NCBI RefSeq assembly: GCF_900103845.1
Contig: NZ_FNIJ01000008.1
Span: forward strand, 1 to 64,000
Source of the DNA: Pseudomonas jinjuensis
GTDB taxonomy: Bacteria; Pseudomonadota; Gammaproteobacteria; Pseudomonadales; Pseudomonadaceae
Reading direction: 5' to 3'
Length of the DNA stretch: 64,000 bases
Of this stretch, positions 26,453 through 33,454 are shown in pieces; positions within the stretch are counted from its first letter, which is position 1; every line of letters starts with the position of its first letter. Under the pieces are notes generated by a model that made no database searches, was not told the origin of the DNA, and saw nothing but the letters and a program-made list of their open reading frames with translations. The position numbers were made by a program, and so were the translations under genes.

Positions 26453-27157
26453 ATGCATGTCGACGCCGCCATCCGCTCCCGCAAGTCGGTCCGCCGTTTC
26501 CTGCCGCTGAGCATTCCCCGCTCGGCGGTCGAACACATCCTCGAACTGGCCGCGCGTGCTCCCAGCGGCAGCAATGTGCAGCCCTGGCACGTACATGTGC
26601 TGACCGGCGCGACCAAGCAGGCGCTGTGCGACGACATCATCCAGGCCGCGCAGGAGAAATCCGGACAGCACGAGGCCGAATACCGCTACTACCCGGACAA
26701 CTGGTTCGATCCCTACCTGAGCCGCCGCCGCGCCATCGGCTTCGACCTCTACGAAACCCTCGGCATCGGCCGCGACGACCTGGAAGCCCGCGAGCGCCAG
26801 CACCTGCGCAACTTCCAGTTCTTCGACGCGCCGGTCGGCCTGCTGATCAGCCTCGACCGCCGGCTCAACATGGGCAGCTACATCGACCTCGGCATGTTCA
26901 TCCAGAACGTCATGCTCGCCGCCCGCGGCCAGGGCCTGCACACCTGCGCCCAGGCGGCGTTCGCCTGGTACCACCAGATCGTGCGCCGCCACGTGCCGCT
27001 GAGCGACGACGACATCCTGGTCTGCGGCATCGCCCTGGGTTACGAGGACCGCAACGCGCCGGAGAATCACCTGGACAGCCCACGCGATCCGGTGGAATCC
27101 TTCAGTTCCTTCCTCGGCTTCGACGAACACGCCGGGAACAACGCAATCGCCTCGTGA
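26453..27157 (+). CDS. Nitroreductase-family FMN oxidoreductase
   Basis: A 234-residue nitroreductase-fold protein. The opening DAAIRSRKSVRRFLPLSIPR and ARAPSGSNVQPWHVHVLTG contain the FMN-phosphate residues (RSRxSxR, PSGSNxQPW), and GIALGYED lies near the C-terminus. It resembles the NAD(P)H nitroreductases that reduce nitroaromatics, quinones or enals; it lacks features of BluB. Start 26453 follows AGGAGAACCGCCC. The TetR gene starts 6 nt after its stop, so it is probably regulated by that protein. Physiological substrate unknown. Confidence 0.87.
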   Translation: MHVDAAIRSRKSVRRFLPLSIPRSAVEHILELAARAPSGSNVQPWHVHVLTGATKQALCDDIIQAAQEKSGQHEAEYRYYPDNWFDPYLSRRRAIGFDLYETLGIGRDDLEARERQHLRNFQFFDAPVGLLISLDRRLNMGSYIDLGMFIQNVMLAARGQGLHTCAQAAFAWYHQIVRRHVPLSDDDILVCGIALGYEDRNAPENHLDSPRDPVESFSSFLGFDEHAGNNAIAS

Positions 27158-27162
27158 CCCGC

Positions 27163-27771
27163 ATGCCTGACAAACCTCCGAAGAGCGGCGCCCTGACCGA
27201 ACGGAACATCCGCCAGGCCGCCATCGCCCTGATCGCCCGCGACGGCTACGAGTCGATGAGCCTGCGCCAGCTCGCCGCCGAAGCGGGGGTCAATCCGGCG
27301 ACGCTGTACCTCTACTACGAGGGCAAGAAGGAACTGCTGATGACCCTGGTGCTCGACTACCTGTGCGAGCTCCAGCAGGCCTGGCAGGAGTGCAAACCGA
27401 AGCGCGCCAGGCCGGACAACGTCCTGCGCGCCTTCGTCAGGTTCCACGTGCGCTACCACCTGGAACGCAAGGCCGAGGGCGTGCTCGGCAACATGGAACT
27501 GCGCAGCCTCGACGCCGACGAACGGGGAATCGTGCAGCAGGCGCGCCGCACCTACCTGCGCGAACTGCAGGACATCCTCGAAGCGGGCAACGCCAAGGGC
27601 CTGTTCCACTGCGACCACCCGAAGCTGCTCACGAGCATCCTGTTCAACATGCTCACCCACGTCGTCGCCTGGTACCGCAGCGACGGGGCGATGAGCATCG
27701 ACGAGGTGGTCGAGCACTATTCGGAGCTGGTGCTGCGGATGGTCGGCTATACCCCGCCGTCTTCGCGGTGA
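27163..27771 (+). CDS. TetR/AcrR-family transcriptional regulator
   Basis: A 202-residue regulator. The DNA-binding domain is RNIRQAAIALIARDGYESMSLRQLAAEAGVNPATLYLYYEGKKELL, with a typical TetR_C domain after it. It is coupled to the nitroreductase gene (6-nt gap) and lies upstream of, and co-directional with, the aau operon, from which it is separated by a 363-bp repeat-bearing gap. It may control the nitroreductase or the amine dehydrogenase operon; the sequence does not decide. Confidence 0.85.
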   Translation: MPDKPPKSGALTERNIRQAAIALIARDGYESMSLRQLAAEAGVNPATLYLYYEGKKELLMTLVLDYLCELQQAWQECKPKRARPDNVLRAFVRFHVRYHLERKAEGVLGNMELRSLDADERGIVQQARRTYLRELQDILEAGNAKGLFHCDHPKLLTSILFNMLTHVVAWYRSDGAMSIDEVVEHYSELVLRMVGYTPPSSR

Positions 27772-27807
27772 GCTGGCCGGGCTCGCCCTACCAGCGGTAG
27801 CTACACC

Positions 27808-27956
27808 TGTAGGAGCGGGCCATGCCCGCGACATCGCAGCCGATCATGGGCATGGCCCCTACAAGCAAGCTCGCTCCTACAGGTCAACGCTGCGCCCGTA
27901 GGAGCGAGCTTGCTCGCGAACAAAATGCGCTGAGATACCAAGACAGTTGCTCCTAC
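27808..27956. repeat. Palindromic repeats between TetR gene and aauB (includes 59-bp repeat copy 2)
   Basis: A GAGCGGGCCATGCCCGCGA-type unit (27811-27860) is followed by the 59-bp repeat at 27898-27956, the 97 % identical inverse of 13194-13252. The rest of the 363-bp gap, 27957-28134, presumably contains the aau promoter; I see no convincing boxes or gene. Confidence 0.85.
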
Positions 27957-28134
27957 AGTCGACACCGGCATTCCTACCTCCCCCTGGGCACGCACCTGCA
28001 ATCCCCTGGCACACCCAGACAACCGTTTGGCAGACAGAACAATTCCCCCACTCCCCGGCGCGGGCAGACTTGGCCTGCAGAACCCTGCCGATACCTCGCG
28101 CCCCAATTCCAATAAATCCAGGGAGTCCCACCTG

Positions 28135-29286
28135 ATGCGAATAAACAGGATCCTCGCCAACACAACGCTGGCCCTGGGCGTGGCGCTGGCCAGCGTGCCC
28201 AGCGCCTTCGCCGACCTACCCGCCGACAAGGGTATCGGCCAGACCGTCCTCGCGTTCCCGCCCAGCCCGCACCGCGCCTACATGGTCGATGTGGAGTTCG
28301 AGAATTTCGTCACCGGCCGCGTGGTGGTGATCGATCCGGACCAGCGCAGGATGCTCGGCATGGTCAGCACCGGCTTCGCCGCGCCCTCGACCCTGAGCCG
28401 CGACCAGAAGCATCTCTACACCGCCGACCTGTTCTACTCCCGCGGCACCCGTGGCACCCGCACCGACGTGCTGACCGCCTGGGATACCTCGACCCTGTCG
28501 CCGTCCTGGGAAGTGCTGATCCCGACCAAGCGCGCCGAATCCCTGACCCAGCGCTACGGCCTGGCCACCAGCGCCGACGACCGCTTCGTCTATGTCTACA
28601 ACTTCACCCCGTCGACCTCGGTCACCGTGGTCGATACCCGGAGCAAGAGCGTCGCCGGCGAGATCTCCATCCCCGGCTGCGTGCTGAACTACCCGGTGGG
28701 CAAGCGCGCGTTCGCCTCGCTGTGCGGCGACGGCGCCATCCAGGTGGTGCGCCTGGACGACAACGGCAAGGAAGTCTCCCGCAGCCAGAGCAAGTTCTTC
28801 GAGCCGAACCAGGTGAAGCTGGTCGAGCGTGCGGTGAACGTCGGCGATACCTATTACTTCGTCACCACCACCGGCACCATCCATCCGGTCGACCTGTCCG
28901 GCAGGGAGCCGAAGTTCCTGCCGACCTGGTCGCTGACCACCGCCGAGGAACAGAAAGCCGGCTGGGCGCCGGGCGGCTGGCAACTGCTGGCCGTGGCGCC
29001 GAAGCTGAACCGCATGTACGCGCTGATGCACGACGCCCACGAACCGATGAAGTGTGAAGACCCGAGCACGCTGGTGTGGGTCTACGACCTGAAGACCGGC
29101 GAGAAGATCGGCAGCATGGAATCCCAGGTGCCGATCTGGAGCCTGCAAGCCACCAGCGACGACAAGCCGCTGCTGCTCGGCGCCAACGTCGAAGGCGGTC
29201 TGGAAATCTTCGACCTGACCAGCGGCAAGCACACCGGCACCATGGAAAAGATGACCAAGACGCCGGTCCAGGTCCTCAGCCACTGA
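28135..29286 (+). CDS. aauB: Aromatic amine dehydrogenase (TTQ), large subunit
   Basis: Periplasmic beta-propeller large subunit of a tryptophan-tryptophylquinone amine dehydrogenase, 383 residues with a Sec signal peptide ending PSAFA-DL. Family landmarks are PHRAYMVDVEFENFVTGRVVVID, YTADLFYSRGTRGTRTDVLTAWD, YVYNFTPSTSVTVVD, IPGCVLNYP, and HDAHEPMKCEDPSTLVWVYDL. Gene order B-E-D-A followed by a cytochrome c, with no mauFGLMN, is that known for the Alcaligenes faecalis aau cluster, which favours aromatic amine over methylamine dehydrogenase. It oxidises arylalkylamines (phenylethylamine, tyramine, tryptamine) to aldehydes. Confidence 0.88.
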   Translation: MRINRILANTTLALGVALASVPSAFADLPADKGIGQTVLAFPPSPHRAYMVDVEFENFVTGRVVVIDPDQRRMLGMVSTGFAAPSTLSRDQKHLYTADLFYSRGTRGTRTDVLTAWDTSTLSPSWEVLIPTKRAESLTQRYGLATSADDRFVYVYNFTPSTSVTVVDTRSKSVAGEISIPGCVLNYPVGKRAFASLCGDGAIQVVRLDDNGKEVSRSQSKFFEPNQVKLVERAVNVGDTYYFVTTTGTIHPVDLSGREPKFLPTWSLTTAEEQKAGWAPGGWQLLAVAPKLNRMYALMHDAHEPMKCEDPSTLVWVYDLKTGEKIGSMESQVPIWSLQATSDDKPLLLGANVEGGLEIFDLTSGKHTGTMEKMTKTPVQVLSH

Positions 29287-29297
29287 GAGGTGCGCGC

Positions 29298-29837
29298 ATG
29301 TCCTTCGATCCGATCTTCGTCATAGCCAGCGCCATCCCGGTGGCGGTGATCCTGGCCAGCGCCGCGTCGCACAAGCTGCGCGCGCCGGCCCGCTTCGCCG
29401 ACCAGTTGGAGGATTACCAGCTGCTGCCCCGGGCGCTGGTCAAGCCGGTCTCCCGCGGCCTGCCGCTGGTGGAGCTGGCGATCGCCTTCGCCCTGCTGGT
29501 GCCGGCCAGCCGGCCGCTCGCCGCGCTGCTCGCCGCTGCACTGCTGGCGCTGTACGCCGCCGCCATCGGCCTGAACCTGTGGCGCGGCCGTCGCGACATC
29601 GACTGCGGCTGCTCCGGCCCCGACCAGGCACAACCGCTGCGCCCGGTGCTGCTGGCGCGCAACGCCACGCTGGCCGGCCTGGCGCTGGTCGCCAGCCTGT
29701 CGCCGCAGGCCCGCGAACTCGGCCTGTTCGACGGCTTCGTGGTGATCGCCGCCAGCGCCACCGCCCTGCTCATCTACGCCGCCGCCGAAGGCCTGCTGGC
29801 CAACGGTCCCCGTCTGCTCAAACTCATTGGAAGGTGA
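29298..29837 (+). CDS. aauE: MauE-like membrane accessory protein
   Basis: A 179-residue inner-membrane protein with about five hydrophobic segments. The motif SAASHKLRAPARFADQLEDYQLLP, near the N-terminus, is typical of MauE, and GRRDIDCGCSGPDQAQPLRP contains the conserved Cys pair CGC. MauE and MauD act together in export and disulfide formation of the cysteine-rich small subunit. The ATG is 12 nt after the aauB stop. Confidence 0.88.
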   Translation: MSFDPIFVIASAIPVAVILASAASHKLRAPARFADQLEDYQLLPRALVKPVSRGLPLVELAIAFALLVPASRPLAALLAAALLALYAAAIGLNLWRGRRDIDCGCSGPDQAQPLRPVLLARNATLAGLALVASLSPQARELGLFDGFVVIAASATALLIYAAAEGLLANGPRLLKLIGR

Positions 29838-29840
29838 ACC

Positions 29841-30449
29841 ATGGAAGCCCTGATCGTTTCCAACATCCTGCTCTGGGCGCTGCTGATCGCCCTCGCCTTT
29901 GCCGTCATGGGTCTGGTTCGCCAGATCGGCGTCCTGCACTCCCGCCTGGCCCCGGCCGGCGCGCTGATGGTCGACAAGGGCGTCGCCGTCAACGAGCCCG
30001 CGCCGCAGGTGACCGCCGCCGACCGCAACGGCCGCCCGGTGAACTTCGGCTACGCCGGCGAGAAGGCGCAGCTGCTGTTCTTCCTCTCGCCGACCTGCCC
30101 GATCTGCAAGTCGCTGCTGCCGGCGATCAAGTCGATTGCGAAGGACCAGGCCAACCGCCTGGAAGTCGTCTACGTCAGCGATGGCGACATGGACGCGCAG
30201 CAGGCGCTGATCCGCGAACACAAGCTGGAAGATGCGACCTACGTGGTCGGCCCGGAAGTCGGCATGACCTACCAGATCGGCAAGCTGCCCTACGCGGCGC
30301 TGATCGACCAGAACGGCATCCTACGCTCCAAGGGCCTGGTCAACTCGCGCGAACACCTGGACAGCCTGTTCGAGGCCGAGCACCTGGGCAGCGCCACGCT
30401 GCAGCAGTACCTGCACGGTCACTCGCACGCCCATCCGCACTCGCACTAA
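29841..30449 (+). CDS. aauD: MauD-like thioredoxin-fold accessory protein
   Basis: A 202-residue membrane-anchored thioredoxin-fold protein. One N-terminal transmembrane helix (VSNILLWALLIALAFAVMGLV) is followed by a periplasmic AhpC/TSA-type domain with the redox motif CPIC (LSPTCPICKSLLP). A His-rich tail, HGHSHAHPHSH, ends the protein and could bind metal. MauD is needed to form the six disulfides of the small subunit. It starts 3 nt after aauE. Confidence 0.9.
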   Translation: MEALIVSNILLWALLIALAFAVMGLVRQIGVLHSRLAPAGALMVDKGVAVNEPAPQVTAADRNGRPVNFGYAGEKAQLLFFLSPTCPICKSLLPAIKSIAKDQANRLEVVYVSDGDMDAQQALIREHKLEDATYVVGPEVGMTYQIGKLPYAALIDQNGILRSKGLVNSREHLDSLFEAEHLGSATLQQYLHGHSHAHPHSH

Positions 30450-30464
30450 CCAAGGGAGCCACCC

Positions 30465-30986
30465 ATGAAATTCCTCGACAAGCTGTTCGAGCGCTCCACC
30501 CGCCACGTCGCCGACACCACCTCGCGGCGCAAGCTGCTCGGCCGCATCGGCTCCCTGATGGTGGCCGGCGCCGCCCTGCCGGTGCTGCTGCCGATCGACC
30601 GCACCAGCAAGGCCCTCGCCGCCGAAGCGCCGCAGGCCGGCGACCCGGGCGACCCGAACAGCTGCGACTACTGGCGCTACTGCTCCATCGACGGCTTCCT
30701 CTGCTCCTGCTGCGGCGGCAGCGTAACCTCCTGCCCACCGGGCACCGAGGCCTCGCAGGTCACCTGGATCGGCACCTGCCGCAACCCGGCGGACGGCAAG
30801 GACTACATCATTTCCTACAACGACTGCTGCGGTAAGCACAGCTGCGCCCAGTGCGCCTGCACCCGCAACGACAGCGAGGAACCGGCCTACCGTCCGTTCA
30901 ACAACAACGACGTGAACTGGTGCCTGGCCGCCAAGTCGCACATCTACCACTGCACCGTGTCGATCATCCGCGGCGTCGCGGTCTGA
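30465..30986 (+). CDS. aauA: Aromatic amine dehydrogenase (TTQ), small subunit
   Basis: Catalytic light chain, 173 residues, exported by Tat (twin-Arg SRRKLLGRIG then a hydrophobic stretch). The mature part is very rich in Cys (CSCCGG, NDCCGKHSC, QCAC). TTQ forms from two Trp: W101 (VTWIGTC) and W152 (DVNWCLAA) align with W57 and W108 of methylamine dehydrogenase. D120 (SYNDCC) and T164 (YHCTVS) match the catalytic Asp and Thr of aromatic amine dehydrogenase, all at a constant offset of 8. D76 (SIDG) fits the Asp used in TTQ formation. No maturation gene (mauG) is in the window. Confidence 0.93.
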   Translation: MKFLDKLFERSTRHVADTTSRRKLLGRIGSLMVAGAALPVLLPIDRTSKALAAEAPQAGDPGDPNSCDYWRYCSIDGFLCSCCGGSVTSCPPGTEASQVTWIGTCRNPADGKDYIISYNDCCGKHSCAQCACTRNDSEEPAYRPFNNNDVNWCLAAKSHIYHCTVSIIRGVAV

Positions 30987-31002
30987 TCGGCTGGAGGCCG
31001 CC

Positions 31003-31527
31003 ATGCGTACCCTGTTGATCGCCGGACTGCTCTGCGCCATGGCCGCCCCGCTGGCCCAAGCCCGCGCCATTCCGAACCCGGGGCAGAAACACGCCCCGGG
31101 CAACGAGGCGCCGCAGACGCCCATCGACCAGGCCGGCTACAGCACGCCGGTGAACTACCAGCTGCAATGCGCCGGCTGCCACCTGGGCGACGGCGAAGGC
31201 TCGGCCGCCAACGACACGCCGCGCATGAAGGACTTCGTCGGCAACTTCCTCAAGGTCGACGGCGGCCGCCAGTTCCTCGTGCGCGTGCCGGGCATGTCGC
31301 AGTCGGCGCTGAACGACGCGCAGCTGGCCGACCTGATCAACTGGATCATGCGCGAGGACGGCATGGCCGGCAAAAGCATGCCGGCGAACTACCAGCCGTA
31401 CACCGAGCAGGAAGTCGCGGCGATCCGCGAGGACGCCATGCTCAACCTGCCGGCGACCCGCGCCGGGCTGATATCGCAGATGCGCGCCAAAGGCATCGCC
31501 ATCGACGACGGTATCAGCCAGCCCTGA
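31003..31527 (+). CDS. Periplasmic monoheme cytochrome c of the aau operon
   Basis: A 174-residue exported cytochrome c with signal peptide ending PLAQA-RA. It has one CxxCH heme site (QCAGCHLGDGEG) and a likely axial Met in VPGMSQSALNDAQLADLINWIM. It corresponds to the small monoheme cytochrome gene that follows aauA in Alcaligenes, and probably takes electrons from TTQ. It starts 16 nt after aauA and is the last gene before a terminator. Confidence 0.85.
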   Translation: MRTLLIAGLLCAMAAPLAQARAIPNPGQKHAPGNEAPQTPIDQAGYSTPVNYQLQCAGCHLGDGEGSAANDTPRMKDFVGNFLKVDGGRQFLVRVPGMSQSALNDAQLADLINWIMREDGMAGKSMPANYQPYTEQEVAAIREDAMLNLPATRAGLISQMRAKGIAIDDGISQP

Positions 31528-31550
31528 CTCCTTTCCTTTGGTCTCTTGCA

Positions 31551-31574
31551 GCCCGCCTTTTGGCGGGCTTTTTT
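31551..31574 (+). terminator. Rho-independent terminator of the aau operon
   Basis: Stem GCCCGCC / GGCGGGC with a 4-nt TTTT loop and a run of six T, 23 nt after the cytochrome c stop. The IS element begins 9 bp further on. Confidence 0.92.
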
Positions 31575-31636
31575 ATTCGAGTTGTCCCATCCTGAATAAG
31601 GTTTACACCTTCACCCTTATTTTCAGGAGAGCCCGG

Positions 31637-32038
31637 ATGGCAGAAGGTGTGCGGCGCAGTCAGCGTGATTACACGCTGGCCTTTAAACTGTCGGTAGTCG
31701 ACCAAGTCGAAAAAGGCGAAATGAGTTACAAGGAAGCACAGGCCCGCTACGGCATCCAGGGTCGTTCGACGGTGCTGGTATGGCTGCGCAAGCACGGCCG
31801 TCAAGATTGGAGCCAAGGTGCTTCCATTCGCTCAACCCGGAGCCCCTCGATGTCCGAACCGCCCTTGCCGCTGACGCCCGAGCAGCGCATCAAAGAACTG
31901 GAGCAACAGCTTGAGGTGATGAGCCAGAAGGCCCAGTTCTTCGAGGCTGTGGTCGATGTGCTGAAGAATGACTACGGCGTTTCCATCATAAAAAAGCGTC
32001 CCGGCAAGTCCTCACGCAAAGGCAAGTCCAAGGGCTGA
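31637..32038 (+). CDS. IS3-family transposase OrfA
   Basis: A 133-residue DNA-binding partner of the transposase. N-terminal helix-turn-helix: DYTLAFKLSVVDQVEKGEMSYKEAQARYGI, then GRSTVLVWLRKHG. A leucine-zipper-like region follows (EQRIKELEQQLEVMSQKAQFFEAVV). The sequence A AAA AAG at 31990-31996, in the right frame, allows -1 slippage into OrfB. Confidence 0.93.
   Translation: MAEGVRRSQRDYTLAFKLSVVDQVEKGEMSYKEAQARYGIQGRSTVLVWLRKHGRQDWSQGASIRSTRSPSMSEPPLPLTPEQRIKELEQQLEVMSQKAQFFEAVVDVLKNDYGVSIIKKRPGKSSRKGKSKG
31990..31996 (+). promoter_or_regulatory. Programmed -1 frameshift heptamer (A AAA AAG)
   Basis: Canonical IS3-family slippery site. The zero frame (OrfA) reads AAA AAG there; after a -1 slip the frame stays open through 32062 into OrfB, giving a fused OrfAB of about 407 residues. 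Confidence 0.88.
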
Positions 32039-32061
32039 GCGTTAGCAGGGCTTGCCAGTTC

Positions 32062-32859
32062 ATGGGCGTGAGTCGTCAGGCCTATTACCAGCGCAACCGT
32101 GCTGCGGATCGACGCAGCCAGCAGGATAGGCAGGTTACGCAGTTCGTGCGGCACGTGCGGATGCGCCAGCCACGGCTGGGCGCGCGGAAGCTGCATTTCC
32201 TCCTGCAAAACCAGGCAGATCCGAAGTTGCGGGTCGGGCGGGATTGCTTATTTCGTGTTCTGGGTGAACACCGCCTGCTGGTCGCACCCAAGCGGGCGTA
32301 CCACAAGACCCCCCATAGCTTTCATCGTTTCTATCGTCACCCCAACCTGCTCAAGCCAGGACCGCAGCAGGTGCTGCCCAGCGCGCCGGAGCGTGTATGG
32401 GTAGCCGACATCACTTACCTGCCCAGCCAGAGCGGTCCGCTGTACCTGAGCCTGGTCACCGACGCCTATTCACGCAAAATTGTGGGTCATCACGTCCACG
32501 AAGGGCTGCACGCCGAATCGGTCGCCCGGGCGTTCAGTCTGGCGCTGCGGCAACGCAAAGCACGCCATGCCTTGGTACATCACTCGGATCGCGGCATCCA
32601 GTATTGCTCTGCGCATTACCAGCGCCTGCATGCGCAGCACAGCATTACCTGCTCGATGACCGATGGCTACGACTGCTACCAGAATGCCCTGGCCGAACGG
32701 GTCAACGGCATCCTGAAGAACGAGCTACTGAGCCAGCGCCCGCAGGACTTGGTGCAGGCACGTCGAATGGTGCGCGAGGCCGTGGATATCTATAACCGGG
32801 AACGCCCTCATCAAGCCCTGCAATACAAAACGCCCGATGCGGTGCATCGGGCGTTTTGA
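32062..32859 (+). CDS. IS3-family transposase OrfB (DDE catalytic domain)
   Basis: A 265-residue reading from the first ATG, although the natural product is probably the OrfAB fusion through 31990-31996. It has the HTH_21-type region (GVSRQAYYQRNR) and the rve integrase core with the DDE residues: Asp in VWVADITYLPS, Asp in ALVHHSDRGIQYCS and Glu in ALAERVNGILKNEL. No disruption is seen. Confidence 0.95.
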   Translation: MGVSRQAYYQRNRAADRRSQQDRQVTQFVRHVRMRQPRLGARKLHFLLQNQADPKLRVGRDCLFRVLGEHRLLVAPKRAYHKTPHSFHRFYRHPNLLKPGPQQVLPSAPERVWVADITYLPSQSGPLYLSLVTDAYSRKIVGHHVHEGLHAESVARAFSLALRQRKARHALVHHSDRGIQYCSAHYQRLHAQHSITCSMTDGYDCYQNALAERVNGILKNELLSQRPQDLVQARRMVREAVDIYNRERPHQALQYKTPDAVHRAF

Positions 32860-32900
32860 GGTCTGGAGCTTACCCTGAGAGGTGTAAACCTATTTCAGGA

Positions 32901-33062
32901 CTAGACAAGTGTCAACGGCTTACGTAATTTAACTAAATGCGGAATCAATCCCAAATATCTATCAAGCTGGAACGCATATTGCCGCGAGACTGGCCCTCGC
33001 TTTTCTTCGACAATGAAAATCCAAAAGGCGACAAGCCATTCACCACCCCAATCAATTGACAC
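32901..33062 (-). CDS. Possible 53-residue protein ending in the IS right end
   Basis: The open frame starts at GTG 33062, overlapping the end of the small exported gene upstream (GGTGTCAATTGA), and begins MSIDWGGEWLVAFWIFIVEE. It ends with a TAG supplied by the IS terminal repeat. If the IS and one AGT copy are removed, the same frame ends LTLE-TAA just before the aau terminator, so the IS changes only the last residue. Composition is not obviously random (Trp-rich, hydrophobic N-terminal half), but no family is recognised. Confidence 0.3.
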   Translation of the reverse strand: MSIDWGGEWLVAFWIFIVEEKRGPVSRQYAFQLDRYLGLIPHLVKLRKPLTLV

Positions 33063-33444
33063 CAATGCAATCGTCATCCGTTATCTTATAAATCCCATAA
33101 GCCCCATTAACAGAATAAAAAAAGCCATCCTCCCCCTTACGCAAGAACATTAGATAGCTTTTATCAACCGCACAACAATCCGGCTCCAGCTCGTAGACCC
33201 CCTCTCGATATACCACTTTAATATCCCCGCTAAATCCAGCATCTTTTAGATCGACTACAACTCGAATCAACGCATAATCAATTTCAACACCTGAAGCCTC
33301 AACTTTGGACAAAGCAAGTACCCGCCCTACCAAAGCCGCATCTGACCGTCGAACCTTTTCCACCAAACTATACTCTGCAACCTGATTAGCTTGAGCGTGA
33401 ACCCCAACAATCCAAAATACACACACAAGAACAACTCTTTTCAT
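33052..33444 (-). CDS. Small exported protein, candidate immunity/inhibitor of the Rhs tail
   Basis: A 130-residue protein of unrecognised family with a Sec signal peptide (MKRVVLVCVFWIVGVHAQA). The mature part has a pattern like OB-fold/NTR-type domains: RRSDAALVGRVLALSKVE, then YALIRVVVDLKDAGFSGDIKVVY, two adjacent Cys (DCCAVDKSYLMFLRKGED), and YGIYKI near the end. It lies 10 nt downstream of the Rhs tail/toxin gene on the same strand, the usual place for a cognate immunity gene, and would act in the same (periplasmic) compartment. ATG 33444 is used; GTG 33450 is possible. Immunity function is inferred. Confidence 0.6.
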   Translation of the reverse strand: MKRVVLVCVFWIVGVHAQANQVAEYSLVEKVRRSDAALVGRVLALSKVEASGVEIDYALIRVVVDLKDAGFSGDIKVVYREGVYELEPDCCAVDKSYLMFLRKGEDGFFYSVNGAYGIYKITDDDCIGVN

Positions 33445-33454
33445 ATGCACGCTC

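Larger units (their letters stand above)
31583..32907 (+). mobile_element. IS3-family (IS150-group-like) insertion sequence, intact
   Basis: A 1325-bp element bounded by imperfect terminal inverted repeats: left TGTCCCATCCTGAATAAGG, right (complement) TGTCTAGTCCTGAAATAGG, both continuing into GTTTACACC. It is flanked by a 3-bp direct repeat AGT (31580-31582 and 32908-32910). It encodes OrfA and OrfB with an intact DDE triad and frameshift site, so it may be active. It inserted exactly between the aau terminator and the Rhs locus. Confidence 0.95.

Noticed and set aside
28135-31527. Methylamine dehydrogenase (mau) operon
   Set aside because: Gene order B-E-D-A plus cytochrome and absence of mauF/G/L/M/N and amicyanin fit the aromatic amine type better; substrate remains to be tested.
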